Shown here in pieces: positions 8,065-16,800 of a DNA stretch of 64,000 nucleotides (position 1 is its first letter; the number at the start of each line of letters is the position of its first letter). The DNA is from Streptomyces cavernae (GTDB taxonomy: Bacteria; Actinomycetota; Actinomycetes; Streptomycetales; Streptomycetaceae). The stretch is taken from NCBI RefSeq assembly GCF_004023625.1, contig NZ_RPDJ01000041.1, forward strand, positions 40,883 through 104,882, in the 5' to 3' direction. The notes beneath the pieces are model-generated. The model was not told the origin of the DNA, did no database searches, and saw only the letters and a program-made list of their open reading frames with translations. Position numbers and translations under genes: made by a program.

Positions 8065-9006
8065 ATGACGCCCGGCAACAACGGCGCGAGCACGCCCGAG
8101 GACGACGACCCGTTCGGCTACCTGTACGCCGACGGGCAGGCGAACGGGGCCACCCCGCCGAGCGGCGGCGGCTACGGCTACCCGGGGCCGCGCTCCTCAG
8201 CCAACCGAGTCCGTGCGGTCGGCGAGCGCCAGTACACGCCCCCGCCGTCGCAGACCGCGCAGACCGCCCAGTACGGGCAGGTGCCGCAGCAGACGCAGCA
8301 GGGCGCGTACGGGGCGCCCAGCCCGCACTACGCCGCGCCCGAGGCCACCGGTGCGCCGGTCCGCCACGCCCCGCCGTCGTCCGGCGGCCGGGGCCGTGGG
8401 CCCAACACCAAGGGGCTGCTGATCGGCGCGATCGCCGTGGTCGCGGCCGTGGTGATCGGTATCGGCGTGGCGATGCTCGGCGGGGACGGGGAGGACGACA
8501 AGTCCGGCAACAACGCCGGTGCCACGCCGTCCGTGGGGCAGTCGCAGAGCGCTCAGCCGAGCCCGACCGCCAGCAAGTCGGCGGCAGAGGAGGGCGAACT
8601 GCCGAAGGCGGACGCGAAGGCACTGAAGCTGGAGGGCGGCCCGGAGACAGCCTCCGACATCAAGGGTGCGCAGGCGGCCGGTGGAATCTACGTAAAGGGC
8701 TTCAACGCCGTCGGAGCCAAAGTCACCTGGACTGCCAGTGTGGAGAAGGCCGGCAAGTATCGGTTGTATGTTCGATATGGCATCCCTGGTGTGGACGCCA
8801 ACGCCACGCTCGTGGTCAACGGGAAGGCCAACACCCAGCCGCTGGGGATGAAGAACTTCATCAACTCCCCGAAGGGCGACTACGAGAAGGGCTGGCAGTC
8901 CACGTGGGCGCCCGTCACGCTGAACGAGGGCACCAACGTGCTGGAGATCTCCTGCGCCGCAGGGAATCAGTGTGACGCCAACCTTGATCAAGTGTGGCTG
9001 CAGTAG
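8065..9006 (+). CDS. Membrane-anchored carbohydrate-binding (CBM35-like) protein
   Basis: A 313-residue protein in three parts. The first is a disordered, Gln/Pro/Gly-rich cytoplasmic N-terminus (about 1-110). A single transmembrane helix follows (about 116-136, LLIGAIAVVAAVVIGIGVAM). After a Ser/Thr/Pro-rich linker comes a C-terminal beta-sandwich at about 190-313 (KYRLYVRYGIPG, TLVVNGKANT, WAPVTLNEGTNVLEISC) resembling carbohydrate-binding module 35. No catalytic domain is present, so it probably binds a wall or exogenous glycan at the cell surface. A good ribosome site (GAGGAG) precedes ATG 8065. It is convergent with the sugar-kinase gene. Confidence 0.85.
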   Translation: MTPGNNGASTPEDDDPFGYLYADGQANGATPPSGGGYGYPGPRSSANRVRAVGERQYTPPPSQTAQTAQYGQVPQQTQQGAYGAPSPHYAAPEATGAPVRHAPPSSGGRGRGPNTKGLLIGAIAVVAAVVIGIGVAMLGGDGEDDKSGNNAGATPSVGQSQSAQPSPTASKSAAEEGELPKADAKALKLEGGPETASDIKGAQAAGGIYVKGFNAVGAKVTWTASVEKAGKYRLYVRYGIPGVDANATLVVNGKANTQPLGMKNFINSPKGDYEKGWQSTWAPVTLNEGTNVLEISCAAGNQCDANLDQVWLQ

Positions 9007-9057
9007 GTTCTCAGCAACCCGAGCGGTCCGCCGGAAATCCGGCGATCAGGCGGCACG

Positions 9058-9987
9058 TCAGGCCGCCGACGCCCCGCCCGTCACCGTGACCCGCTCCAGC
9101 AACGCCTCGTAGTCCCCCCGGTCGAACTCCCCCGCCACCGGCGCCAGCACCGTCGCCGTGGACAGGGCCACCGCGCGGGCCAGGCGCTCTGGCCACGGCA
9201 GGCGTTCCACGAGCCCCGACAGCAGGCCCGCGACCGCCGAGTCGCCGGCGCCCGTGGGGTTGCCCTGGACGCGGTGCGGGGGAGCGGCCCGCCAGCGGCC
9301 CTCCGTGTTCTCCAGCAGCAGGCCCGCCTCGCCGAGCGAGGCCACCACCGTGCGGGCGCCCCGGCGGCGGGCGTCGCGGGCGGCCTGCAGCGGCTCGTGG
9401 GAGCCGGTGAGTTCGGCCAGTTCCTCGGCGTTCGGCTTGACGATGTCGGGCCGCGCGGCGACCCCGCGGCGCAGCGGCTCCCCGCTGGTGTCCAGCAGCA
9501 CCGGGACGTGCAGGGACCGTGCGACGCGCACCAGTTGTGCGTACGCCCCCACCGGAACCCCCGGCGGCAGACTCCCGCACAGCGCCACCACCGACGCGGC
9601 GCCCACCAGTTCCTCGTACACCTCGACGAACCCGGACCACTCGGTGGGTGCAATCGTCGGGCCGGGCTCGTTGAACTGAGTCGTGTCACCCGTGGTGGCG
9701 TCGACCACGGCCGTCGTGCGGCGGGTCACGCCGGAGACCGGGAGAAGGGCGTCGGTGAGGCGGGGCACCCCGGTGAGCCTCTCCCGCAGGGCGCGGCCCG
9801 TGGCGCCGCCGGCGAAGCCGGTGACCGTCACCTCGTGGCCGAGGGCGGCCAGCACCCTGGCGACGTTCACCCCCTTGCCGCCGGGCCGTTCGGTCACCTC
9901 CGTCACCCGGTGCGCGGTGTGCGGGCGCAGCGCCGGGACGCGGTAGGTGATGTCGAGAGCGGTGTTCAGCGTGACCGTGAGGATCAC
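9058..9987 (-). CDS. PfkB-family hexose kinase (1-phosphofructokinase/tagatose-6-P kinase type)
   Basis: A 309-residue ribokinase-fold sugar kinase. The substrate-side motif PGGKGVNVA is at residues 36-44, and the catalytic anion hole NPTGAGDSAVAG is near residue 245, with the general base Asp in GAGD. It phosphorylates a hexose phosphate with ATP; whether it uses fructose-1-P, tagatose-6-P or another sugar is not decided by sequence. It lies 139 bp downstream of nagA in the same direction, but a 13-bp terminator-like hairpin separates them, so it probably has its own promoter. Its place after nagA suggests amino-sugar or galactosamine-type metabolism. Confidence 0.9.
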   Translation of the reverse strand: MILTVTLNTALDITYRVPALRPHTAHRVTEVTERPGGKGVNVARVLAALGHEVTVTGFAGGATGRALRERLTGVPRLTDALLPVSGVTRRTTAVVDATTGDTTQFNEPGPTIAPTEWSGFVEVYEELVGAASVVALCGSLPPGVPVGAYAQLVRVARSLHVPVLLDTSGEPLRRGVAARPDIVKPNAEELAELTGSHEPLQAARDARRRGARTVVASLGEAGLLLENTEGRWRAAPPHRVQGNPTGAGDSAVAGLLSGLVERLPWPERLARAVALSTATVLAPVAGEFDRGDYEALLERVTVTGGASAA

Positions 9988-10070
9988 GTGGACCTCCCCC
10001 CGAAGGTAGTGCGCAGCCTGGGGACCGACACGCGCTAGCCGACATACCGGGGCCCGATCATGCCAAAAAC

Positions 10071-10111
10071 GGGGCGGTCGGCCCAGCCCCGGGAGGCCGG
10101 CCGACCGCCCC
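10071..10111 (-). terminator. Terminator hairpin after nagA
   Basis: A perfect 13-bp G+C stem (10071-10083 with 10099-10111) lies just past the nagA stop, between nagA and the pfkB-type gene. Confidence 0.7.
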
Positions 10112-10126
10112 CAACGACGGGACAGA

Positions 10127-11293
10127 TCACCCCAGTTGGGGATGGACCACCCAATCGCCGCGCCGCATCACGCCCTTGAGCGCGAAGGTGTCGTCGAGGA
10201 CGACGAGGTCGGCGTCCTTGCCCGGTTCCAGGGAGCCCACCCGGTCGTAGACGCCGAGCAGCCGGGCAGGGTTGGCGGAGATCGCGGTGACGACTTCCTC
10301 GACCGGCAGTTCGTCGACGGTGACGGCTCGTTGGAAGGCGCGGTCGAGGGTGAGCGTGGAGCCGGCGATGGAGCCGCCCTCGGCGAGGCGGGCCACGCCG
10401 TCGCGCACCTCGACCTCGAGGGGGCCGAGCGAGTAGACGCCGTCGCCGAACCCGGCCGCGTCCATCGCGTCGGTGATGAACGCCACACGGCCGGCACCCG
10501 CGTGATGGAACGCCAGTTCAAGGGAGGCGGGGTGCAGATGGGTGCCGTCGTTGATCAGCTCGACGGTGATCCGTTCGTCCTGCAGCAGTGCCGCGATAGG
10601 GCCCGGGGACCGGTGGCCGAGCACGGGCATCGCGTTGAACAAGTGGGTCGCCACGGTCGCGCCCGCGTCGATGGCCTCGACGGTCTGCTCGTAGGAGGCG
10701 TCCGTGTGGCCGATCGCGGCGATCACGCCGTGCTCGACGAGGAGGCGTACGGAGTCGACGCCGCCGGGGAGTTCGGTGGCGAGCGTGACCATCACGGCCC
10801 GGCCGCGCGCCGCGTCGATCAGTTTGCGGACCTCCGCCGGGTCCGGGTGGCGCAGCAGCGCCTCGGAGTGCGCGCCCTTGCGGCACGGGGAGATGAACGG
10901 ACCCTCGAAGTGGATGCCCGCGATGTCGCCCTGCTCGGCCAGTTCGGACAGCAGCCCGGCGCGCTGGGCGAGGAGGTCCATCTCATCGGTGACGGTGGAC
11001 GCGACGAGGGTGGTGGTGCCGTGCAGCCGGTGGGTGTGGATGCCCCTGAGGACCTCCTCGACCGTCCCGGAGGTGAACGAGGCGCCGCCGCCACCGTGGT
11101 TGTGGAGGTCGACGAAGCCGGGGACCACCCAGTGCCCGGTCAGGTCCAGCACCTCTGCGCCCTCGGGTGTGGCGTCGGCGGTGGTGGGGCCGACGGTTCC
11201 GATGCGGGCGCCGTCCACGGTCAGCCGGGCATCGGGCATCGTCCCGCTGGGCAGTACCACCCGGGCGCCGGTGAGCACCTTGCTAGTGGCCAT
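10127..11293 (-). CDS. nagA: N-acetylglucosamine-6-phosphate deacetylase
   Basis: A 388-residue amidohydrolase that converts GlcNAc-6-P to glucosamine-6-P and acetate. It shows HNHGGGG (His64, His66), the metal ligand Glu130 in HFEGPF, the GHTDASY and HLFNAMP motifs, and the catalytic TDAMDAAG near residue 280. Its ATG overlaps the stop of the ROK kinase gene (ATGA at 11293), so the two are translationally coupled. This is the amino-sugar operon repressed by DasR in Streptomyces; dre-like sites lie upstream of the operon. The product feeds glycolysis and cell-wall precursors and relates to the DasR effector GlcN-6-P. Confidence 0.95.
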   Translation of the reverse strand: MATSKVLTGARVVLPSGTMPDARLTVDGARIGTVGPTTADATPEGAEVLDLTGHWVVPGFVDLHNHGGGGASFTSGTVEEVLRGIHTHRLHGTTTLVASTVTDEMDLLAQRAGLLSELAEQGDIAGIHFEGPFISPCRKGAHSEALLRHPDPAEVRKLIDAARGRAVMVTLATELPGGVDSVRLLVEHGVIAAIGHTDASYEQTVEAIDAGATVATHLFNAMPVLGHRSPGPIAALLQDERITVELINDGTHLHPASLELAFHHAGAGRVAFITDAMDAAGFGDGVYSLGPLEVEVRDGVARLAEGGSIAGSTLTLDRAFQRAVTVDELPVEEVVTAISANPARLLGVYDRVGSLEPGKDADLVVLDDTFALKGVMRRGDWVVHPQLG

Positions 11294-12369
11294 CAGGTGG
11301 TTACCTCCGAAAGGTCAGTGGGGGTGGTGGGGGTGGCGGGGGACGCCGGGGTGGCCGGGCCGTTCGGGCCGACGTGGGTGGCCGGTGTGGCTGGGGTGGC
11401 CGGGTCTGCTGGGGTCGCGCCGGATCCACCGGCTGCCGGTGGAGTCGCGGCGGCCGCCAGGAGGTCCCAGGCGAGCAGTCCGGCACCCAGGCAGCCGGCG
11501 CCGTCCCCGAGTGCGGCCGGGACGATCTCCGGCAGTTTCTGGAAGGTGACGCGGCGCCGCACGGCCTCCCGCAGGGGGACGAACAGGGTGTCCCCGGCCT
11601 CGGCGAGCCCGCCGCCGATGATGAGCGTGCGCGGGTCGAGCAGGGTGAGGGCGGTGACAAGACCGTCGGCGAGCGCGTCCACGGCGTCCTGCCAGACGGC
11701 CGCCGCCGAGGGGTCGCCCGCCGCAACGGCCCTGGCGCAGTCCGCGGCGTCCGCGTCCGGGTCTCCCTTGGCCAGCGCCCAGGCCTGACTGACCGCCGAC
11801 GCCGAGGCGTACCGCTCCAGACAGCCGCGCTGACCGCAGGCGCAGTCCGTGCCGCCGGGGCGTACGACGACATGGCCGATCTCGCCGGCGAACCCATGCG
11901 CTCCCGCCTCGACCGAGCCGTCGATGCCGATGGCGCCCGCTATGCCCGTGCCGAGCGGCACGAACAGGAAGCGGTCGGCGCCGCGGCCGGCGCCGATCCG
12001 GCCTTCGGCGAGGCCGCCGGTGCGGACGTCGTGGCCGAGGGCGACCGGGATACCGGACAGCCGGTCACTGAGCAGGTCGCGCAGCGGGACGTCCCGCCAG
12101 CCGAGGTTGGCGGCGTACGCGGCGATCCCGCGGTCGGCGTCGACGATGCCGGGGACGGCGACTCCGGCGGCCGCGGCGGGCTCGCCGAAGCGGTGTTCAC
12201 CGTGGGCGCGCAGGTCGCCCGCGAACTCGAGGATCGCCTCGATCACGGCCTCCGGTCCGCGTTCACGGCCGGTGGCCCGGCGGTCCTGGTGCAGCAGGCC
12301 GCCGTCCGCCCCCACGAGGGCGGCTTTCATCCCGGTGCCGCCCACGTCGAGGGCGATGACATGTCTCAC
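11293..12369 (-). CDS. nagK: ROK-family sugar kinase (probable N-acetylglucosamine kinase)
   Basis: A 358-residue ROK kinase. The ATP-binding DVGGTG is at residues 8-13, the central domain is intact, and the ROK zinc site reads CACGQRGCLE. No N-terminal winged helix is present when started at GTG 12369, so this is a kinase and not a NagC/XylR-type repressor. Coupling to nagA by a 1-base overlap suggests GlcNAc as substrate. The last ~40 residues are an odd Pro/Ala/Thr-rich repeat tail (PATPATPATH), which is low-complexity and probably recent. The gene is divergent from the sugar-binding lipoprotein, with dre-like sites at 12398-12431. Confidence 0.88.
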   Translation of the reverse strand: MRHVIALDVGGTGMKAALVGADGGLLHQDRRATGRERGPEAVIEAILEFAGDLRAHGEHRFGEPAAAAGVAVPGIVDADRGIAAYAANLGWRDVPLRDLLSDRLSGIPVALGHDVRTGGLAEGRIGAGRGADRFLFVPLGTGIAGAIGIDGSVEAGAHGFAGEIGHVVVRPGGTDCACGQRGCLERYASASAVSQAWALAKGDPDADAADCARAVAAGDPSAAAVWQDAVDALADGLVTALTLLDPRTLIIGGGLAEAGDTLFVPLREAVRRRVTFQKLPEIVPAALGDGAGCLGAGLLAWDLLAAAATPPAAGGSGATPADPATPATPATHVGPNGPATPASPATPTTPTDLSEVTT

Positions 12370-12397
12370 GGGTGACAGTGTCGCGCTTGAACCCTCT

Positions 12398-12413
12398 AGA
12401 GGTCTAGTCCACT
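12398..12413. promoter_or_regulatory. DasR dre-like operator
   Basis: AGAGGTCTAGTCCACT matches the 16-bp dre consensus AGTGGTCTAGACCACT at 14 of 16 positions. It is the exact reverse complement of the site at 47048-47063. It lies 29 bp upstream of the ROK-nagA start and can also control the divergent lipoprotein. Confidence 0.75.
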
Positions 12414-12415
12414 CG

Positions 12416-12431
12416 CATGGTATAGACCTTA
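12416..12431. promoter_or_regulatory. Second, weaker dre-like site
   Basis: The core GGTATAGACC keeps the dre dyad (10 of 16 positions) and sits 18 bp centre to centre from the stronger site, so two GntR-family dimers could bind side by side. Confidence 0.45.
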
Positions 12432-12618
12432 TGGAGCACATTTCAGGCCAACGGTTCCTTTGGGAGGCCCCTGCATCAAGGGTCCCTCCACGGAGCCTTT
12501 GGCCAGGGATTTCCTCCCGGGGATCGGTCAGGCCGAGGGCCCCGAGGACTCCTCTCGGGGAGTCGATCAAGCCAAGGACTCCGTCGAGGAGCCTTTCGAT
12601 CCAGGGCTGGGGAAGCAC

Positions 12619-13884
12619 GTGAAGCGGCGTACAGGACTACTCGCGGTGGTGACCGCGTTGGGCATGGCGGGCACGCTCGCCGGGTGCGGCACCTCCGCGG
12701 GTGCCACCGGCGACGTGACGCTCAAGCTGATTGCGGCGGACTACGGTGATTCCGCCGCGAACAGCTCCAAGGTCTACTGGGGTGACCTGGTCAAGGAGTT
12801 CGAGGCCGACCATCCCGGGATCGACGTGGACGTCGACGTCTACTCGTGGAACGTCGTCGACGCCAAGGTCAAGGAGCTGGTCGAGGACGGCAAGGCACCC
12901 GACCTCGCACAGATCGGCGCCTACGCCGACTACGCCGCCGACGACGCGCTGTACCGGGCCGGCGACGTCCTCTCCATCGCCACCCAGGCCGACTTCCTGC
13001 CGCAGCTCAGCCGGGCGGGACAGGTCGACATGGTGCAGTACGGCATGCCCTTCGTGTCTTCCACGCGGCTGCTCTTCTACAACAAGACCCTCTTCAAGAA
13101 GGCCGGGCTGACCCCGCCGCAGAGCTGGTCCCAGCTGCAGAGCGCCGCCGAGGCGCTCAAGGCGCAGGGGGTCGAGTACCCCTACGCGCTTCCGCTCGGG
13201 CCCGAGGAGGCGCAGGCGGAGACGATGATGTGGCTGCTCAGCGGGGGTGACGGATACACGGACCAGGTCGGTGGCTACAACCTCGACTCCGAGCAGAACA
13301 TCGAGACGTTCACCTGGCTGAAGGAACACCTCGTCGACAACGGACTGACCGGACCGGTCGCGCCCGGGAAGCTGAACCGTGCCGAGGCGTTCGCGGCGTT
13401 CACCCGGGGCGAGGTCGGGATGCTCAACGGCCACCCCACGCTGATGGGAATGGCCAGGTCCACCGGCGTGGAGTTCGGCGTTGTGACGATGCCCGGCAAT
13501 GGCGGGAAGTCCAAGGCCACGATGGGTGTCGCGGACTGGATGATGGCGTTCAAGCAGAACGAACACCGCGAGCAGATCCGGGACTTCCTGGACTTCGTCT
13601 ACAACGACGACAACGTCCTGAAGTTCGCCCGCGAGTACAACCTGCTGCCCGTGACGTCCTCCGCGTCCGACCTGATGCGGCAGAACAAGGCCGACTCCGC
13701 GCTCGTGCCGTTCCTGGAGCAGCTCACCACCTCCGAGCTGTACCCCGTGGGCAAGACGTCCTGGGCGGAGGTGTCGGCGGACATCAAGAAGCAGATCGGC
13801 AAGGCGGTGGGGTCGGCCGGGCCGACGGCGGTGCTGGGGCAGCTGCAGCGCGACGCGGTCGCGGCGGAGCGGGCCCGGGAGTAG
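12619..13884 (+). CDS. Extracellular sugar-binding lipoprotein of an ABC transporter
   Basis: A 421-residue family 1-type solute-binding protein. The lipobox LAGC places the acylated Cys at residue 23 after a short signal peptide, and the mature protein has the typical DVTLKLIAADYGD start and the FSYxK-like sugar-cleft segments. No permease or ATPase gene lies beside it, so it must share a permease encoded elsewhere. Its divergence from ROK-nagA across dre-like sites suggests an amino-sugar ligand such as GlcNAc or chitobiose, which is inference. GTG 12619 has a GGGGAAG ribosome site; the upstream 200 bp form an imperfect repeat/hairpin-rich leader (for example the 7-bp stem at 12540-12560). 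Confidence 0.9.
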   Translation: MKRRTGLLAVVTALGMAGTLAGCGTSAGATGDVTLKLIAADYGDSAANSSKVYWGDLVKEFEADHPGIDVDVDVYSWNVVDAKVKELVEDGKAPDLAQIGAYADYAADDALYRAGDVLSIATQADFLPQLSRAGQVDMVQYGMPFVSSTRLLFYNKTLFKKAGLTPPQSWSQLQSAAEALKAQGVEYPYALPLGPEEAQAETMMWLLSGGDGYTDQVGGYNLDSEQNIETFTWLKEHLVDNGLTGPVAPGKLNRAEAFAAFTRGEVGMLNGHPTLMGMARSTGVEFGVVTMPGNGGKSKATMGVADWMMAFKQNEHREQIRDFLDFVYNDDNVLKFAREYNLLPVTSSASDLMRQNKADSALVPFLEQLTTSELYPVGKTSWAEVSADIKKQIGKAVGSAGPTAVLGQLQRDAVAAERARE

Positions 13885-13916
13885 CCCTGTCGGTGGCGCG
13901 GGTTACGTTCTTCTCC

Positions 13917-14144
13917 ATGGAAGAGCTCGCCGCCCGGGAGAAGGCCATCCTCGCCATGGAACAGCGGGGCTGGCCTTCCGCCGGCGCCAAGGAGCGCGCC
14001 ATACGCGAGCGGCTGGGTCTGGCTCCGGTGCGCTACTACCAGCTCCTGAACGCCCTCCTCGACGACGAGCGAGCCCTGCGGCACGACCCGGTGACGGTCA
14101 ATCGGCTGCGGCGGATACGGGAGGAACGGCGGAGCGAGCGCTGA
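13917..14144 (+). CDS. DUF3263 domain protein, small DNA-binding-like
   Basis: A 75-residue protein (83 if GTG 13893 is used) of the actinobacterial DUF3263 family. The typical features are the REKAILAME start, WPSAGAKERAIRERLG and RYYQLLNALLDDERAL, and a basic end RLRRIREERR. The family has a helix-turn-helix look and unknown function. It follows the binding-protein gene by 32 bp and may be co-transcribed with it. Confidence 0.82.
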   Translation: MEELAAREKAILAMEQRGWPSAGAKERAIRERLGLAPVRYYQLLNALLDDERALRHDPVTVNRLRRIREERRSER

Positions 14145-14232
14145 CCCGCGGCAAGCCGCGGCCCATGGGTGCCCCGCCCGGAACCCGGCATGCAAGCGCT
14201 CGGTGCTCAGCGGCACAGCTCGTGCTCAGTGG

Positions 14233-14430
14233 TCCGGACGCGGCGATGCGCCCAGTGCCCGGGGCGGAGCGGTCCGGACGCGGCGATGCGCCCAGTGCCC
14301 AGGGCTGTCCGGACGCGGCGATACGCCCAGTGCCCGGGGCGGAGCGGTCCGGACGCGGCGATGCGCCCAGTGCCCGGGGCTGTCCGGACGCGGCGATACG
14401 CCCAGCGCCGTGGGCTCAACTGTCGGACGC
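14233..14430. repeat. Tandem 35/40-bp repeats (5 units plus a coding remnant)
   Basis: Units beginning TCCGGACGCGGCGAT and continuing through GCGCCCAGTGCCC repeat about five times, alternating between a 40-bp form (with GGGGCGGAGCGG) and a 35-bp form (with GGGGCTG or AGGGCTG). The array abuts the 3' end of the leftward AlkZ-like gene, and that gene's last codons (RIAASDS) are a diverged copy of the same unit. Confidence 0.9.
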
Positions 14431-15516
14431 CGCGATCCGTACGCGTCGGCTGTCGCCCTCGGAGAGGAACGACGCCAGCGCCCGCCCCTCCTCGGCGACG
14501 GCGGTGCGGTCGTCCCGGGAGAAGGGGCGCAGCGGGGTGACCAGTACGGTGCCGGCCTCCACGCTCCAGGTCGCGGCGACCCGGCCGTCGACCAGCACGA
14601 CGCGAGCACCGGCGACCGACAGGCCGCGGTGGGCGTCGTCGACGATCCGGCCGCGGTCGTGGTAGCCGAGGAGCGCGTTGTCGAACGCCGGCAGGAACCG
14701 CACCGGGGCGGGTGTGTCGGGGTCGGGGCGCGGCGCGTCGGGAAGGTCCAGCAGTTCCCGGCCGCGCTCGTCGCGGAAGGTGACCAACTCCTCGCGTAAC
14801 GCGGCGACCGCGGCAGGCAGCCCGGCGAGGCCGCACCAGGCGCGCAGGTCGGCCGAGGCGGCGGGGCCGAACGCGGCCAGATAACGCCGCACCATCGCCC
14901 GGCCCACAGGATCGGAGCCGTCCGTGGACGGCGGGTCGACCTCCCGGCCCAGCCACAAGGAGAGCGGGAGGTTACGCACCCCCGCCTTCATGCGCCACAG
15001 TCCCCGCGGCGGCAGCTGCGCCACCGGGACGAGGGCGGTGATCACCATCTCTCCCAGGGCCCGCGGCCCCGGCTCCGGCCAGCGCTCGGCGAGCGCCCGC
15101 GCGAGCCCGGACATCGAGCGGGGCTCCCCGTCGGCCAGCACGGCCCGGGCCGCCGCCGCGAGCTCGTCGAGATCCACCCCGTCGAGCTCGCGGCGGTAGA
15201 CCCCGAGCACCCGTTGGCGCAGCATGGGCTCGTGGCGGGCCCGCCAGGCCAGCGCGTCGTCGGCGGTGACGAGGTGGACGGTGCGGCGCATCAGGTGCGT
15301 CCGCACCACGCTCCGCCCGGTCAGCAGCTCCGACAGCGTCGCCGGGTCGAACGCGCGCAGCCGGGACCAGAGCCCGACGAACGGCTCCTGCGGTTCCTGC
15401 GCCTGCAGACCGCCGAGGTGCGCCACGGCGTCGAGCACCGGCATGTCGGCGCGATCGAGCAGCAACTGCCGGGCGAGCGTCGCACGGCCCAGCGCCCTGG
15501 TGTCGAGAACCTTCAC
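14416..15516 (-). CDS. Winged-helix AlkZ-like DNA glycosylase family protein
   Basis: A 366-residue member of the HTH_42/AlkZ-like superfamily. The QxQ active-site pattern is visible as GGLQAQEP (Gln38, Gln40), and the family blocks HLMRRTVHLV, RRYLAAFGPA and FLPAFDNALLGYHDR are in order. AlkZ in Streptomyces excises bulky or crosslinked alkylated bases, while many paralogues (AlkX/AZL) have no known lesion. GTG 15516 is chosen for its AGAAGGA ribosome site. No biosynthetic cluster is nearby, so this is more likely a housekeeping paralogue than a self-resistance enzyme. Its 3' end has been duplicated into the adjacent tandem repeat. Confidence 0.85.
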   Translation of the reverse strand: MKVLDTRALGRATLARQLLLDRADMPVLDAVAHLGGLQAQEPQEPFVGLWSRLRAFDPATLSELLTGRSVVRTHLMRRTVHLVTADDALAWRARHEPMLRQRVLGVYRRELDGVDLDELAAAARAVLADGEPRSMSGLARALAERWPEPGPRALGEMVITALVPVAQLPPRGLWRMKAGVRNLPLSLWLGREVDPPSTDGSDPVGRAMVRRYLAAFGPAASADLRAWCGLAGLPAAVAALREELVTFRDERGRELLDLPDAPRPDPDTPAPVRFLPAFDNALLGYHDRGRIVDDAHRGLSVAGARVVLVDGRVAATWSVEAGTVLVTPLRPFSRDDRTAVAEEGRALASFLSEGDSRRVRIAASDS

Positions 15517-15669
15517 AGTGATCGCGTCCTTCTGGTCGCCGTGTCTGGTGGCAGGGACGACATTGGCAGGGGAAGCGGTCAGATTCTGTCCTCTTCTCGC
15601 TGTCCTCTTCTCGGTCGGGTCGAAGGCTCGCAGGAGTACCGCCCGCGCTCCCCGGATAGGTTCACCACC

Positions 15670-16512
15670 ATGGGGAGCCACGAACTGCCGACGCCCGGGA
15701 CCCCCGCGGGACGGGCAGGACTTGACGCCGTGCTGCGCCGACCCGAGCGGAGCGTGATCGCACTCGACTTCGACGGCACTCTCGCCCCGATCGTCGCCGA
15801 CCCGGAGCAGGCCCGGGCCCACCCGGACGCGATCCCCGCACTCGCGGCGCTCGCCCCCCACGTGGCGTCCGTCGCGGTCGTCACCGGCCGCCCCGCAGCC
15901 GTCGCCGTCCGCAACGGCGGCTTCGCCGGCGTCCCCGGCCTGGAGCACCTCGTCGTCCTCGGCCACTACGGCGCCGAGCGCTGGGACGCGGCGACGGACA
16001 CCGTGACGGCCCCGCCCCCGCACCCGGGCGTGGCCGCCGTCCGCGCCGAACTCCCCGCGTTGCTCGAGCGGAGCGGGGCCGGACCGGGCATCTGGATCGA
16101 GGAGAAGGGGCGCGCGGTCGCCGTCCACACCCGCCGCGCCGACGATCCGTGGGCAGCCTTCGAGGCCCTCCGCGAACCACTCGCCGGCCTCGCCGCCCGC
16201 CATGGGCTCATCGTCGAACCGGGCCGTATGGTCCTGGAACTGCGTCCCCCAGGCATGGACAAGGGCGTGGCCCTGCTGGACCACGTACGCGAGGTCTCCG
16301 CCGAGGCGGTCCTCTACGCCGGCGACGACCTGGGCGATCTCCCGGCCTTCGCCGCCGTCGAGAAGCTCCGCTCCGACGGCGTACCGGGCGTGCTGGTGTG
16401 CAGCGGCAGCACGGAGGTCACGGACCTGGCCGAGCGGGCCGACCTGGTCGTGGCCGGAGCCGAGGGGGTCGTACGCCTGCTGGCAGCACTGGCGAGCGGG
16501 ATGAACCGCTAG
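15670..16512 (+). CDS. otsB: Trehalose-6-phosphate phosphatase
   Basis: A 280-residue HAD-family phosphatase. Motif I DFDGT is at residues 33-37 (nucleophile Asp33), motif II Thr is in VVTGRP, and the late acidic motif is YAGDDLGDLPAF near residue 220. It dephosphorylates trehalose-6-P made by the convergent otsA. ATG 15670 gives the normal family length. The neighbourhood (otsA, then gpgS) makes this an osmolyte locus; OtsB-like HADs sometimes also act on glucosyl-3-phosphoglycerate, which is worth noting because no separate GpgP gene is seen here. Confidence 0.93.
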   Translation: MGSHELPTPGTPAGRAGLDAVLRRPERSVIALDFDGTLAPIVADPEQARAHPDAIPALAALAPHVASVAVVTGRPAAVAVRNGGFAGVPGLEHLVVLGHYGAERWDAATDTVTAPPPHPGVAAVRAELPALLERSGAGPGIWIEEKGRAVAVHTRRADDPWAAFEALREPLAGLAARHGLIVEPGRMVLELRPPGMDKGVALLDHVREVSAEAVLYAGDDLGDLPAFAAVEKLRSDGVPGVLVCSGSTEVTDLAERADLVVAGAEGVVRLLAALASGMNR

Positions 16513-16572
16513 GCCGAGGGGCGCCTGAGCCGTCCGGGCCATTCGGCCATTCGGCCGCTCGGCCGATCGAGC

Positions 16573-16796
16573 CATGGGTCGTCGTGCCCGCCCGCCTGGT
16601 CATGGGTCGTCGGGCCCGCCCGCCTGGTCATGGGTCGTCGGGCCCGCCCGCCCGGTCATGGGTCGTCGGGCCCGCCCGCCCGGTCATGGGTCGTCGGGCC
16701 CGCCCGCCCGGCCATGGGTCGTCGGGCCCGCCCGCCCGGCCATGGGTCGTCGGGCCCGCCCGCCCGGTCATGGGTCGTCGGGCCCGCCCGCCCGGC
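16573..16796. repeat. 28-bp tandem minisatellite, 8 copies
   Basis: Eight head-to-tail units of 28 bp beginning CATGGGTCGTCGGGCCCGCC, nearly identical (the first two differ at one to two positions; the last base alternates T/C). There are no spacers. They fill the space between convergent otsB and otsA. Confidence 0.97.
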
Positions 16797-16800
16797 CATC

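Noticed and set aside
16573..16796. CRISPR-like regular 28-bp repeats
   Set aside because: Units are directly contiguous with no spacers, no cas genes are nearby and the repeat is not partly palindromic as expected, so it is a minisatellite.
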